Origin: Sulfurimonas sp.
GTDB lineage: Bacteria; Campylobacterota; Campylobacteria; Campylobacterales; Sulfurimonadaceae
Direction: 5' to 3'
DNA length: 64,000 nt
Assembly: GCF_018698455.1 (NCBI RefSeq)
Contig: NZ_JABIOQ010000014.1
Coordinates: forward strand, 1 to 64,000
Positions 8,784-15,908 of the stretch are shown here, in pieces. Under the pieces are notes generated by a model. That model saw nothing but the letters and a program-made list of their open reading frames with translations, did not search any database and had not been told where the DNA came from. Made by a program: the position numbers and the translations under genes. Numbering within the stretch: position 1 is the stretch's first letter; each line of letters begins with the position of its first letter.

Positions 8784-9950
8784 TCAACTCATATCTGCTT
8801 TTTTAGAAGCCATTAAAACCATACCAATTCCAAAAGCACTTCCTAGCATTGCCGACCCACCATAAGATAAAAAAGGAACACTTATACCTTTAATGGGTGT
8901 AATTCCACTGATGCCATAAGCATTTACTAAAAAAGAAAATGCTAGACTTAATCCTATTCCTATACTAAATAGATAAGCACTTTTATCCCTAGTTCTATTT
9001 GCCACTTTAAAAATTCTTTGGAGTATCCATAAAAAAACAACTACTACAAAGAATACTCCAAAAAACCCAAACTCTTCTGCCAGACCAGCTAAAACAAAAT
9101 CCGTATGCACTTCTGAGAGAAATCCGAGTTTAAAAGTTCCATTTCCTAAACCAACACCTATAAAACCACCATTGTGTATGGCGTTTAAAGAGTGCCCTAT
9201 CTGGTAAGGTTCAACTTCAACAGGTACTCTTAATTGGTCAGCTATAGAAGCTGGAAATATCTCCAATACACTATTTTGAGCTAAAGACCACCAAGATTTT
9301 ATACGCAGAATTCTATGTTCTGCTGTAAAAATAAAGATAAGTATAGAGATAAAAATACCTCCTAAAATACTAAGAAAAAACCGAAAACTACTTCCAGCAA
9401 AGATAAGCATAAAAAGAAGTGTCAAACCTAAAACAACGACTTGTCCTAAATCTTTTTGTAAAAATGCGATAACAAACATCGCCCCGATGAATACAACTCC
9501 ATAAGGAATAAAACGCTTAAACTCATTTGTTAAACCCATTCCACCATGATCTCCAAGTTTACGGGAGAAACTCCAAGCCAAAAAGTAAACAAATCCAACT
9601 TTAAAAAACTCAACAGGTGCAAGAGAAAAACCTGCTACTTTAATCCAGCGTTTTGCACCACCAACGGCAGAAACTAAACTCTCAGGTAAGAAAGGCATTG
9701 CTATCATCAGAAATAAAGATCCCAAAAAAAGTAAAAATCCGATGGGTGTAAGCCATTTATCAGGGTCTAATTGAGAGAGAATAAATATAAGACTAATACC
9801 TAAAAGCGCAAAAACAGCTTGTCTTATAGCAAAATGAAACTCATTTACTCCAAAAAGAAGTGTTGTATAGGGAGCAAGTGTGTAAGACAGAATTACACCT
9901 GTAAAGATAAGTATCGACACTAAGGTGAAAAGTTTTCTATCTGCACTCAT
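8784..9950 (-). CDS. ftsW: Septal peptidoglycan glycosyltransferase / division protein FtsW
   Basis: SEDS-family polymerase with about ten transmembrane helices (388 residues). Signature regions include GGAKRWIKVAGFSLAPVEFFK, FLQKDLGQVVVLG, the large periplasmic loop with QSLNAIHNGGFIGVGLGN-like sequence (here SLNAIHNGGFIGVGLGNG), LAEEFGFFGV, and SGITPIKGISVPFLSYGGS near the end. Being paired with murG favours FtsW over RodA. It begins the ftsW-murG-dedA block, 4 bp after the preceding stop. Confidence 0.93.
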   Translation of the reverse strand: MSADRKLFTLVSILIFTGVILSYTLAPYTTLLFGVNEFHFAIRQAVFALLGISLIFILSQLDPDKWLTPIGFLLFLGSLFLMIAMPFLPESLVSAVGGAKRWIKVAGFSLAPVEFFKVGFVYFLAWSFSRKLGDHGGMGLTNEFKRFIPYGVVFIGAMFVIAFLQKDLGQVVVLGLTLLFMLIFAGSSFRFFLSILGGIFISILIFIFTAEHRILRIKSWWSLAQNSVLEIFPASIADQLRVPVEVEPYQIGHSLNAIHNGGFIGVGLGNGTFKLGFLSEVHTDFVLAGLAEEFGFFGVFFVVVVFLWILQRIFKVANRTRDKSAYLFSIGIGLSLAFSFLVNAYGISGITPIKGISVPFLSYGGSAMLGSAFGIGMVLMASKKADMS

Positions 9951-9954
9951 GAGA

Positions 9955-10473
9955 CTACTTTATCTTGTTTATTTTGAGGACAAACTCAACTTCAGGTTTA
10001 GATATATGAAGCTCTTTTGATATAGTCTCTACTGAGACGCCTTGCTTGAACAGTGAAATAATTTTTTCATCATCATTTCCATGGATAGAGTTTGGAATAC
10101 TTATTTGTTTTACTCCACTTTCTAAAAGAGCTATGCGGTTTCCTATTTCTACATCTATGGTGCTAATATTCTCTTGGAGTTGAGTAATTGCCGCCTTGAG
10201 CGGTTGAACCATATCGTAGACACTACGTTCTACCTCTTCATAAATATTTTCATCATTCATTCTTTGTGAATTATTTTCTAGATTTTCCTGTGTCTCACTG
10301 AGATTCTTTTTAAGATAAAAAAGTTCACGATTTAAATCTTCTACAACAGAAGCAACAGAGTGAATACTTTTGGAGTAGTCTGCATCCTTTGTATATACAT
10401 AGTAAAGAAGGTATAAAATGACCCCAGCCATTCCAACAACAATGTACTCTATGTTAAAGTTTACAATGTTCAC
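9955..10473 (-). CDS. Membrane-anchored coiled-coil protein (DUF6115-like)
   Basis: About 172 residues starting at a GTG at 10473, whose GTGA overlaps the upstream stop; longer upstream frames would run deep into the preceding gene. One N-terminal membrane helix (YIVVGMAGVILYLLYYVY) is followed by a long coiled coil (about residues 35-130) and a C-terminal helix-turn-helix-like unit, IISLFKQGVSVETISKELHI. The architecture resembles DUF6115 proteins. Function unknown; the position between a PilZ-like gene and ftsW hints at an envelope or motility role without proof. Confidence 0.6.
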   Translation of the reverse strand: MNIVNFNIEYIVVGMAGVILYLLYYVYTKDADYSKSIHSVASVVEDLNRELFYLKKNLSETQENLENNSQRMNDENIYEEVERSVYDMVQPLKAAITQLQENISTIDVEIGNRIALLESGVKQISIPNSIHGNDDEKIISLFKQGVSVETISKELHISKPEVEFVLKINKIK

Positions 10474-10994
10474 GATTTTTTCTCTCTTGATTCTCTTATT
10501 AAAACTCTTTCTCTTGCTGTCATATAGGCACTCCACTCTTTTTCATCTCTATCATGTATCTTTAAAAATTTTGCTAATGTTTCACTCACAGCCTCAAAAA
10601 AAACTCCTACATCGCGTTTAGGATAAACAGGCATCTCAATACGACCATAGTAAACTTTTCCAACTTCAAAGAGTGCTTCTTCTAGATTAAAATGCTCAAA
10701 TCCTATAGATTCGATTTGTCCTTCATGCATAAGTGAAATTCTTTGTGGTACTTCATCTTTTAAAAACATCTCTAATGTATCTATTTTTCTATGCAGTTCT
10801 ACTACTAGTTGCAGTAATACTTGGTCAGTATCTCTTGTGTCGCCCTTTGCTTTTGCAAGCTTTAACCACTGGCTAATAGGATCGTCATCTGCCTCACTTA
10901 ACTGCTGATATTCTCTCTTATAAACTTCTTTATTTACTGACTCTTCACTAAAGTAAAGATGTATAGGAGCAGGAACTAAACGCGGTGTACTCAT
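10470..10994 (-). CDS. PilZ-like protein, degenerate
   Basis: A soluble 174-residue protein. The layout (N-terminal helical region with LLQLVVELHRKIDTLEMFL, then a beta-rich half with RISLMHEGQIESIGFEHF and YGRIEMPVYPKRDVGVFFE, then a C-terminal helix TARERVLIRESREKK) matches the flagellar/regulatory PilZ-like proteins of proteobacteria in which the domain follows a dimerising helix. The canonical c-di-GMP motifs RxxxR and D/NxSxxG are not evident, so ligand binding is doubtful. Start overlaps the mqnP stop as ATGA. A conserved phylum-specific protein of unknown role is the alternative. Confidence 0.45.
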   Translation of the reverse strand: MSTPRLVPAPIHLYFSEESVNKEVYKREYQQLSEADDDPISQWLKLAKAKGDTRDTDQVLLQLVVELHRKIDTLEMFLKDEVPQRISLMHEGQIESIGFEHFNLEEALFEVGKVYYGRIEMPVYPKRDVGVFFEAVSETLAKFLKIHDRDEKEWSAYMTARERVLIRESREKKS

Positions 10995-11851
10995 GCCAAA
11001 CTCCTGTCTAAAATAATAAGAGCTAAAAAGGCTATGCCTAAGTACCCGTTAACAGTAAAAAATGCACGATCTATCTGAGTGAAATCACGACGTACTAACT
11101 TTTGCTCATAAGCTAAAACTACTCCACTACCAAATGCAGCCACTAAAGCAGAGAAACCAAGTCCTGCTGACCACACAAAAAGAATCCAAAAAAGAACTGC
11201 AAGAGAGTGAAAAATAGCAGATATAAAAAGTGTAGCTTGTGCACCATACATGGATGGAATAGAATGAAGTCCCTTCTCTTTGTCAAAATCTATATCTTGA
11301 AGAGAGTATAAAAGATCAAAACCAGCTACCCAAAAAATAACTCCAAGACTAAGAAGAACTGACCAAAGAGGAATACTTGCACTTACAGCTACAACACCAG
11401 CGATAGGTGCTAAACCAAGAGATATACCTAAAATAATATGCGCTAGAGAAGAAAAACGCTTGAAGTAAGAGTAAGAACCTAAAACAAAAAGTATAGGAAT
11501 TGCGAGCTTAAACGCTAAGGGATTTATTATGTATGCTACCACGACAAATACAAAAGCATTCACTCCTATAAAAACTAAAATAGATGAAGCATCAAGTCTT
11601 CCATCTACATTTGGACGACTAGCTGTTCGAGGATTTTGTGAATCTATGTCACGATCAGCATAACGGTTTACACCCATCGCAAAGTTTCTTGCACTTAGAG
11701 CTGCTAAAACACCTAAGAGTAGAAGCCAAAAACCGAACCAACCATTTGCGGAAACGATCATAGCTATAAAGATAAACGGCAAAGAAAAGATAGAGTGTTC
11801 AAACATTACCAACTCGTTAAAATCTTTTGCTTTTTGTATGACTCTTTGCAA
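10991..11851 (-). CDS. mqnP: UbiA-family prenyltransferase, probable menaquinone MqnP
   Basis: Polytopic inner-membrane enzyme of about nine helices that prenylates an aromatic acid. First aspartate motif NRYADRDIDSQNPRT and second motif YSLQDIDFDKEKG bind Mg-prenyl diphosphate. With mqnC also in this window, the organism uses the futalosine pathway, making the polyprenyltransferase MqnP the likely identity rather than UbiA of ubiquinone synthesis. First gene of a minus-strand run and divergent from miaA, with 69 bp between. Confidence 0.85.
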   Translation of the reverse strand: MQRVIQKAKDFNELVMFEHSIFSLPFIFIAMIVSANGWFGFWLLLLGVLAALSARNFAMGVNRYADRDIDSQNPRTASRPNVDGRLDASSILVFIGVNAFVFVVVAYIINPLAFKLAIPILFVLGSYSYFKRFSSLAHIILGISLGLAPIAGVVAVSASIPLWSVLLSLGVIFWVAGFDLLYSLQDIDFDKEKGLHSIPSMYGAQATLFISAIFHSLAVLFWILFVWSAGLGFSALVAAFGSGVVLAYEQKLVRRDFTQIDRAFFTVNGYLGIAFLALIILDRSLA

Positions 11852-11905
11852 GTTTTCAACCCTCTTATGTTAATTACTATCATTCTATCTAAAAGAGCTT
11901 AAAAA

Positions 11906-11914
11906 TGATATAAT
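11906..11914 (+). promoter_or_regulatory. Extended -10 promoter, probably leaderless miaA
   Basis: TGATATAAT ends six bases before the miaA ATG, so initiation at the usual distance would fall on or next to the start codon. No Shine-Dalgarno sequence fits between them. This suggests a leaderless transcript. Confidence 0.6.
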
Positions 11915-11920
11915 TCTCCC

Positions 11921-12820
11921 ATGAAAAAACTCGCTATTATTGGACCTACAGCATCTGGAAAGAGTGATTTAGCTATTAAAATCGCACAACAAATAGATGC
12001 TTACATACTTTCCATAGACTCTTTAAGTATCTACAAAGAGATAGATGTAGTCTCGGCAAAGCCTTCTTTAACAGACTTAAACGCCATCAAGCATTTTGGT
12101 ATTAATGTTTTAAACCCTGATGAGTACTTTAGTGTTGACATCTTTATATCTCTGTATAAAGAAGTTCTCAAAACATGTAAAAAAGATTCTAAAAACCTTG
12201 TTATAGTAGGTGGTACTTCTTTTTATTTGAAGTCGCTTGTTGAGGGTTTATCTTCTCTTCCAGCTATGGATGAAGATGTAAAACACAGAGTCCAAGTTAG
12301 ACTCAAAGAGCTTCATAAATCATATGAATTACTTTTAAATCTTGATGAAAAATACATGCAAAAAATAGACAAAAACGACTCTTACCGTATAGAAAAAGCT
12401 CTGCTTATTTATGAGGCTTCAGGGCTAACTCCAAGTGAGTGGTTTAAGCAAAACCCACCAAAGCCAATCATTGAGAACCTTCCTATATTTAACATTGACG
12501 TAGAGCGCGACGTATTAAGAAAAAGGATTGCTTCTCGCAGTCAAAAAATGCTTGAAATGGGTCTTGTAGATGAAGTGTGTATACTTGAGAGAAAGTACTC
12601 GCGTTTACCACATTCTATGAAAAGCATTGGAATTGTAGAAGTTTTGGATTTTCTTGATGGAAAGGTTGATAAAAAGCAGATGATAGAGTTAATCTCTATA
12701 CATACCGCTCAACTTGCTAAACGCCAACAAACTTTTAATAAAACTCAGTTTGATGGCATTGTAAACGCAAGGTTAGAAGAACTAGAAGAGTTAATACTCA
12801 ACTCGCTAAGCGAGGACTAA
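11921..12820 (+). CDS. miaA: tRNA dimethylallyltransferase
   Basis: Adds dimethylallyl to A37 of tRNAs reading UNN codons. P-loop GPTASGKSDLA at residues 8-18, DSLSIYKEIDVVSAKPS and VIVGGTSFYLKSL are family motifs, and LAKRQQTFNKTQF near the end corresponds to the RQ-TF tRNA-binding segment. 299 residues, normal. It is convergent with the small parvulin gene, their ends overlapping by 4 bp. Confidence 0.96.
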   Translation: MKKLAIIGPTASGKSDLAIKIAQQIDAYILSIDSLSIYKEIDVVSAKPSLTDLNAIKHFGINVLNPDEYFSVDIFISLYKEVLKTCKKDSKNLVIVGGTSFYLKSLVEGLSSLPAMDEDVKHRVQVRLKELHKSYELLLNLDEKYMQKIDKNDSYRIEKALLIYEASGLTPSEWFKQNPPKPIIENLPIFNIDVERDVLRKRIASRSQKMLEMGLVDEVCILERKYSRLPHSMKSIGIVEVLDFLDGKVDKKQMIELISIHTAQLAKRQQTFNKTQFDGIVNARLEELEELILNSLSED

Positions 12821-13095
12821 CCTCTTCCCGTTACTTCTAGTAAGTGGTAACCAAACTGTGTTTTAATTGGTCCATAAACAACACCAACGTCACCATTAAA
12901 AACAGCCTTATCAAATTCAGGAACCATTTGTCCTGGTCCAAACTTACCTAAGTCTCCACCCTCATTAGATGAAGGACAGTTTGAATTTGCTTTTGCAGCA
13001 GCACCAAACTCAGTTCCGTTTGCTATTTCTGTTTTAATTTCACTACATTTATCTTCGCTATCTACTAGTATGTGTCTTGCTGTTGCCCATGCCAT
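12817..13095 (-). CDS. Small parvulin-type peptidyl-prolyl isomerase
   Basis: A single PpiC/rotamase domain of 92 residues with no signal peptide, so cytoplasmic like E. coli PpiC. Motifs: TARHILV at the start, GGDLGKFGPGQMVPEFDKAVF in the middle and GPIKTQFGYHLLEV at the end, which form the parvulin active-site cradle. Single gene, convergent with miaA. Confidence 0.93.
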   Translation of the reverse strand: MAWATARHILVDSEDKCSEIKTEIANGTEFGAAAKANSNCPSSNEGGDLGKFGPGQMVPEFDKAVFNGDVGVVYGPIKTQFGYHLLEVTGRG

Positions 13096-13235
13096 ATTAT
13101 TTTCCTTGTGATTTTATAGTGAAATTTTACACTTAAGTTCTTTAAATTTTATTAAGATTAATAGCTAACTATTATAAGAATCAAAATAACAACACTACTC
13201 TTGTATTATATTGTATATAAAAATTAGGATAAAAA

Positions 13236-13778
13236 ATGATAAAAACATTACTAGTTATAGCTGCTCTTTTCTTTGTTGGATGTAGTTCAGATGAAACGAA
13301 TGTACCTGTTGTACCAAAACTTGTAGTTGGTAAAAGTTTAGCCGACCTAAAGTTAAATGACCAGTTTGAAAAAGCACACACACTTAATGAAGATACATAT
13401 AGAGTTATTTTTGCATTGGGCAAAGAGTCTGGACATATTTGTAACGACTTCTTTGTAACGCAAGAGCCTACATACTTAGCAGAGCACAACACTCAGTTTG
13501 TTGCTGACATAAGTTCTGCACCTTCTGTCATTAGAAGCCTTTTTATCATGCCTGGTCTTAAAGACTTTAAACATACAGTTTTACTTCTTGATAACAAAGC
13601 TATCGCCGCACCTTACAGAGAAGGTATGGATGTAGAGAAAATTGTTGTTGTTTATATTTTAAATAAAGAGATTAGTGAGATTAAAACTATTAGTACAACA
13701 GAAGAGTTAAAAGCTACTATAGAAAAGAAATCTGTTATGTCTGTCATCGCTCCAGTTATAAACTCTGTTTTAAACTAA
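13236..13778 (+). CDS. Lipoprotein of unknown function, possibly thioredoxin-like fold
   Basis: Signal II peptide with lipobox FVGC (Cys16) followed by 160 residues. GKSLADLKLNDQFEKAHTL and TYRVIFALGKESGHICNDFF resemble the start of periplasmic thioredoxin-fold proteins, but there is no CxxC pair, so catalysis is unlikely. Its stop codon overlaps the left copy of the recD2-end repeat, implying that it was once directly convergent with recD2. Confidence 0.6.
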   Translation: MIKTLLVIAALFFVGCSSDETNVPVVPKLVVGKSLADLKLNDQFEKAHTLNEDTYRVIFALGKESGHICNDFFVTQEPTYLAEHNTQFVADISSAPSVIRSLFIMPGLKDFKHTVLLLDNKAIAAPYREGMDVEKIVVVYILNKEISEIKTISTTEELKATIEKKSVMSVIAPVINSVLN

Positions 13779-13819
13779 AGTTCTAAAAGCACGGTATCTC
13801 GCCGTGTGGATTCAAACTT
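13775..13819. repeat. Left island boundary: 45-bp direct repeat (recD2 3' end)
   Basis: This 45-bp stretch matches 25812-25856 at 43 of 45 positions. On the minus strand it reads as the last 14 codons plus stop of recD2 (KFESTRRDTVLLEL). Both mismatches are synonymous (AGA/CGA, GAG/GAA). It sits exactly at the stop of the lipoprotein gene, as expected for an attachment site inside the 3' end of a coding gene. Confidence 0.8.
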
Positions 13820-13892
13820 AGGTTGATAAATCTAAGTATTCAGATATATCTTCAAATTTTTTATCAAACTCTTCAGCTGTTATTTTTTTCAT
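13818..13892 (-). pseudogene. Truncated CopG/BrnA-type antitoxin remnant
   Basis: A 24-codon frame (MKKITAEEFDKKFEDISEY and five more residues) that stops inside the left repeat. The sequence matches the N-terminus of antitoxins that start with xxITAxEFDKxFDxGEDISEYxD. Everything after the first 24 residues is missing, so the gene was cut at the island boundary. Confidence 0.6.
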
Positions 13893-13912
13893 AATTTGTT
13901 ATGTGTTTAGTC

Positions 13913-14179
13913 CTAAGCATCTTGTCTATGCTTATAATCAACAATTGCTATAATAAGTTTATTATCTTCAATAAGATAAAAAAGTCTATAGTTCCCAACC
14001 CTATATCTATAATAACCTTCTAAATTATCTTTTAATTTTTTTATATTAGAACCATAAAATGGATTTTCTTTAAGCTGGGGATAAACAAAAATTTTAATCT
14101 TTAAATATAATTTTTTGTCTATCTTTTTTTTAGCTTTTTCAAAAGTTTTAGTTTCAGCAATCTGATACTTTAATGGCAT
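13913..14179 (-). CDS. RelE/ParE-superfamily toxin
   Basis: Predicted ribosome-dependent endonuclease or gyrase-poison type toxin. From the ATG at 14179 it has 88 residues: YQIAETKTFEKAKKKIDKK, then LKENPFYGSNIKKLKDNLEGYYRYRVGNYRLFYLIED (seen in two parts: the L-K-D-N strand and the R-x-G-x-Y-R-L motif), ending VDYKHRQDA. These are the RelE fold landmarks. A GTG at 14206 would overlap the antitoxin by 23 bp; the ATG 2-4 bp after the antitoxin stop is preferred. Preceded by its antitoxin gene. Confidence 0.8.
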   Translation of the reverse strand: MPLKYQIAETKTFEKAKKKIDKKLYLKIKIFVYPQLKENPFYGSNIKKLKDNLEGYYRYRVGNYRLFYLIEDNKLIIAIVDYKHRQDA

Positions 14180-14183
14180 GCCC

Positions 14184-14423
14184 TTAGGGTACAATTGTAT
14201 AGTCACCTTTTTTAAAGTCTTCTAATCCATTCATTAGGTTTTTAAAAAGCTCTTTATCTTCTAAAATTTCTGCCATTTCATCTTTTTCTACAAATTGTGA
14301 TGAAGTTAGATATTGCAGTGTTGCAAATTCTATGAAATTTGAAAGGTTTCTTCTTTGACCTTCTGCTGCAAGCTTTATCATATCATAGATTGAATCGTCA
14401 ACTCTCATCGTTACCGTTTTCAT
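14184..14423 (-). CDS. Ribbon-helix-helix-type antitoxin
   Basis: 79 residues; the N-terminal MKTVTMRVDDSIYDMIKLAA is a beta strand plus helix typical of RHH/RelB-like DNA-binding antitoxins, followed by SNFIEFATLQYL and an acidic C-terminal toxin-neutralising tail. First gene of the pair, with AAAGGAG upstream of its ATG, so antitoxin is made before toxin and probably autoregulates the operon. Confidence 0.78.
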   Translation of the reverse strand: MKTVTMRVDDSIYDMIKLAAEGQRRNLSNFIEFATLQYLTSSQFVEKDEMAEILEDKELFKNLMNGLEDFKKGDYTIVP

Positions 14424-14496
14424 TGCATACTCCTTTGAATATTTATATATCTAATTATATTCAAATTTATTCACTTTGTCAATTTATTGAATTATC

Positions 14497-14566
14497 ACAT
14501 AACGACTGTCGTGAGCGATAATTTTCCCGCTAGGGTAAATTATTGGTCTCCTCATACTTGTTATAT
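14497..14566 (-). other. Possible attC-like recombination site between two TA modules
   Basis: On the minus strand the segment starts ATATAAC and ends GTTATGT, outer arms complementary with one wobble. Inside are a TGAG/CTCA pair and a long central hairpin (ATAATTTTCCC at 14518-14528 against GGGTAAATTAT at 14533-14543). This layout of outer boxes, inner boxes and variable terminal stem is that of integron attC sites. ACATAAC also occurs just after the next module (complement at 13898-13904). No integron integrase is seen, so this is a structural suggestion only. Confidence 0.35.
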
Positions 14567-14806
14567 AGCTGCGGCAGTAGTGTTTAAGCTTTGAAGTTTT
14601 TCTGCTAACCACATTTTTATAACAGCTTGACGACTTACACCAACATGCTTAGCTTCTTTGTCTAAAGATTGAACCATCCAAACTGGAAAGTCAATATTAA
14701 CTCTTTTTGGTTCTTCATTTATCATCTTAATTTTTGATGTATCAAAATGCTCTAATATATCATCTTGATTATCATCGAATATTTTATCTAGCTCTGATGC
14801 TTTCAT
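14561..14806 (-). CDS. BrnA-type antitoxin
   Basis: 81 residues from the ATG at 14806: MKASELDKIFDDNQDDILEH, a linker with EPKRVNIDFPVWMVQSLD, and the helix pair AKHVGVSRQAVIKMWLAEKL. The RVNIDFP strand and SRQAVIKMWLA helix are the BrnA ribbon-helix-helix domain. It overlaps the end of the upstream toxin frame, the normal toxin-first brnTA order. A longer upstream start is rejected because it would re-read the toxin gene. Confidence 0.8.
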   Translation of the reverse strand: MKASELDKIFDDNQDDILEHFDTSKIKMINEEPKRVNIDFPVWMVQSLDKEAKHVGVSRQAVIKMWLAEKLQSLNTTAAAI

Positions 14807-15055
14807 AAAGTTTACTCTCCTTTTCTCTTGAAAGTCTAACAGAAATAATTCTAACATTTGCATTTCTGTATGTAATAATAGCAGTATAGTTTTTTGAGTC
14901 AATTTGTCCTAAAACTAAAAATCTATCTTCATCTTTACTTTGTGGAGACGGAATTTCAAAAGAATACGGGTCTTCCCATAACTTTTGAGCTTCTTCAAAA
15001 TCAATACAATGTTTAGACTTATTTATATTTTTGTTTTGTCATATTCAAATTTCAT
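14784..15055 (-). pseudogene. BrnT-type toxin with frameshift
   Basis: From ATG 15055 the frame gives MKFEYDKTKI and stops. One base out, it continues as a full BrnT body: HCIDFEEAQKLWEDPYSFEI, DEDRFLVLGQIDSKNYTAII and VRIISVRLSREKESKLYES. One A missing from the AAAAA run near 15025 would explain the break. Either the toxin is inactivated while the antitoxin survives, or this is a homopolymer sequencing error. Confidence 0.75.
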
Positions 15056-15132
15056 ACCTAAGTTATACCATAATTATATGAGAATTGATTTTATAGGGAA
15101 GTTTTGATATATCTTTATTGTTTCTTACACTC

Positions 15133-15172
15133 AAAAAAGTGGAGATGTTACCCCTGGGGTGTAATTTTGGGT
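15133..15172. repeat. Left inverted repeat of the regulator/OMP module
   Basis: AAAAAAGTGGAGAT followed by TACCCCTGGGGTGTAATTTT. Its reverse complement aligns with 17142-17178: both share a TACACCCC block and an ATCTCCACTTTTT block separated by a variable core. No transposase lies between the two copies. Confidence 0.45.
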
Positions 15173-15405
15173 GTAATTTTGAAGCTTTTCTTCATACATG
15201 AGCAGTTACAAAAGAAATTTTAGAAAAGATAAATGATAAGTGAATTATTACAGAAAAAGATTATCAATTTTGACTAGAATTTTTAAAAACACAAGAAGAT
15301 CAAGAAAAAAATAAAACGCATATTGATGAGGCTATAGAAAACATCAATTCAAGATTAAATTGAATAACGATAGAAATGCCACAACCAAACACTCAAATCA
15401 CATAA
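15145..15405 (+). other. TGA-interrupted reading frame (recoded or decayed gene)
   Basis: From ATG 15145 to TAA 15403-15405 this frame contains no TAA or TAG in 86 codons but four TGA codons, at 15199, 15241, 15271 and 15361. Between them the translation is protein-like: AVTKEILEKINDK, IITEKDYQF, LEFLKTQEDQEKNKTHIDEA, ITIEMPQPNTQIT. No GGN or TGG codon occurs after 15181, so TGA could stand for Gly (as in Absconditabacteria/Gracilibacteria) or Trp. Alternatively it is a decaying gene. No family recognised. The rest of 15056-15434 holds only an inverted repeat and a terminator. Confidence 0.4.
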
Positions 15406-15432
15406 AAAGTTTAGACTAAAAATCTAAGCTTT
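15406..15432 (-). terminator. Hairpin terminator between TGA frame and regulator
   Basis: Stem AAAGTTTAGA/TCTAAGCTTT with one G-T pair, a 7-nt loop, and A/T runs on either side. It lies just past the stop of the minus-strand regulator and just past the TAA of the plus-strand frame, so it could serve both. Its stem resembles that of the terminator at 17104-17131. Confidence 0.65.
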
Positions 15433-15434
15433 TT

Positions 15435-15623
15435 TTACTTCCCACCCTCAAACTTCTTCTTCAACTCCTTAGCCTTTTCAGCACTCTCCACATTCAACTC
15501 AACAATATCATCAAATGCAAATCCTTTCATAATAATCTCATACAATTCAGGCTTATTTTTTCTCCAATTTCTAAGTGTTACAGGTGTAACATCAATATAC
15601 CCAGCCATATCTCTTTGAGTCAT
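15435..15623 (-). CDS. Small helix-turn-helix DNA-binding protein
   Basis: 62 residues from ATG 15623 (AGGTGG is at ribosome-binding distance; a GTG at 15632 is less likely). MTQRDMAGYIDVTPVTLRNW is a MerR/Cro-like recognition helix, followed by KNKPELYEIIMKGFAFDD and a charged C-terminal helix. Likely a local repressor: three palindromes lie between it and the divergent outer-membrane gene. Its 5' end and control region are duplicated at 25421-25643. Confidence 0.65.
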   Translation of the reverse strand: MTQRDMAGYIDVTPVTLRNWRKNKPELYEIIMKGFAFDDIVELNVESAEKAKELKKKFEGGK

Positions 15624-15866
15624 ATTTCCCACCTTTTTTAGGTAAGAATTTAACCCATAAGTCTTGAAACTACAACTAGTTAAATATTAACTATTATTTG
15701 TTGATTTATAGTTATATTTAACTATAATCTATTTTGCTAGTTAAATATTAACTCAAAAAATTAAAAAAGAGTTAATTTTAATAAATAAAATTTGACATTG
15801 TCAAGTAAATTCATAACATATAAATACTTTCCTTATGAAAGTACAGTAAAACAATGTACTTTTGTA
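15584..15866. repeat. Duplicated control region, copy A
   Basis: 283 bp covering the regulator's first codons, the operator array and the leader of the outer-membrane gene. Copy B (25421-25643, 223 bp) is nearly identical except that one 60-bp unit between two TAGTTAAATATTAACT elements is missing. Copy A also contains a palindrome TTGACATTGTCAA near 15792 and a leader hairpin AAAGTAC/GTACTTT at about 15838-15863. Confidence 0.85.
15677..15753. promoter_or_regulatory. Three phased palindromic operators
   Basis: Site 1 (15677-15693) TAGTTAA-ATA-TTAACTA; site 2 (15707-15726) TATAGTTA-TATT-TAACTATA; site 3 (15739-15753) AGTTAA-ATA-TTAACT. Centres are about 31 and 30 bp apart, three helical turns, so all face one side of the DNA. 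They lie between the divergent regulator and outer-membrane genes and are probably bound by the adjacent small regulator (inference). Confidence 0.65.
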
Positions 15867-15908
15867 AGCAAAAGTAACAAAATTAAAATAAAAAGTGAGG
15901 AAGAAATC

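Noticed and set aside
14567-14902. Extended BrnA start at 14902
   Set aside because: The added 32 residues are the toxin gene read out of frame; ATG 14806 starts the conserved antitoxin.
15792-15908. Upstream start for the barrel/Ig protein
   Set aside because: It would place 39 non-signal residues before a perfect signal peptide and read through operator/leader DNA.
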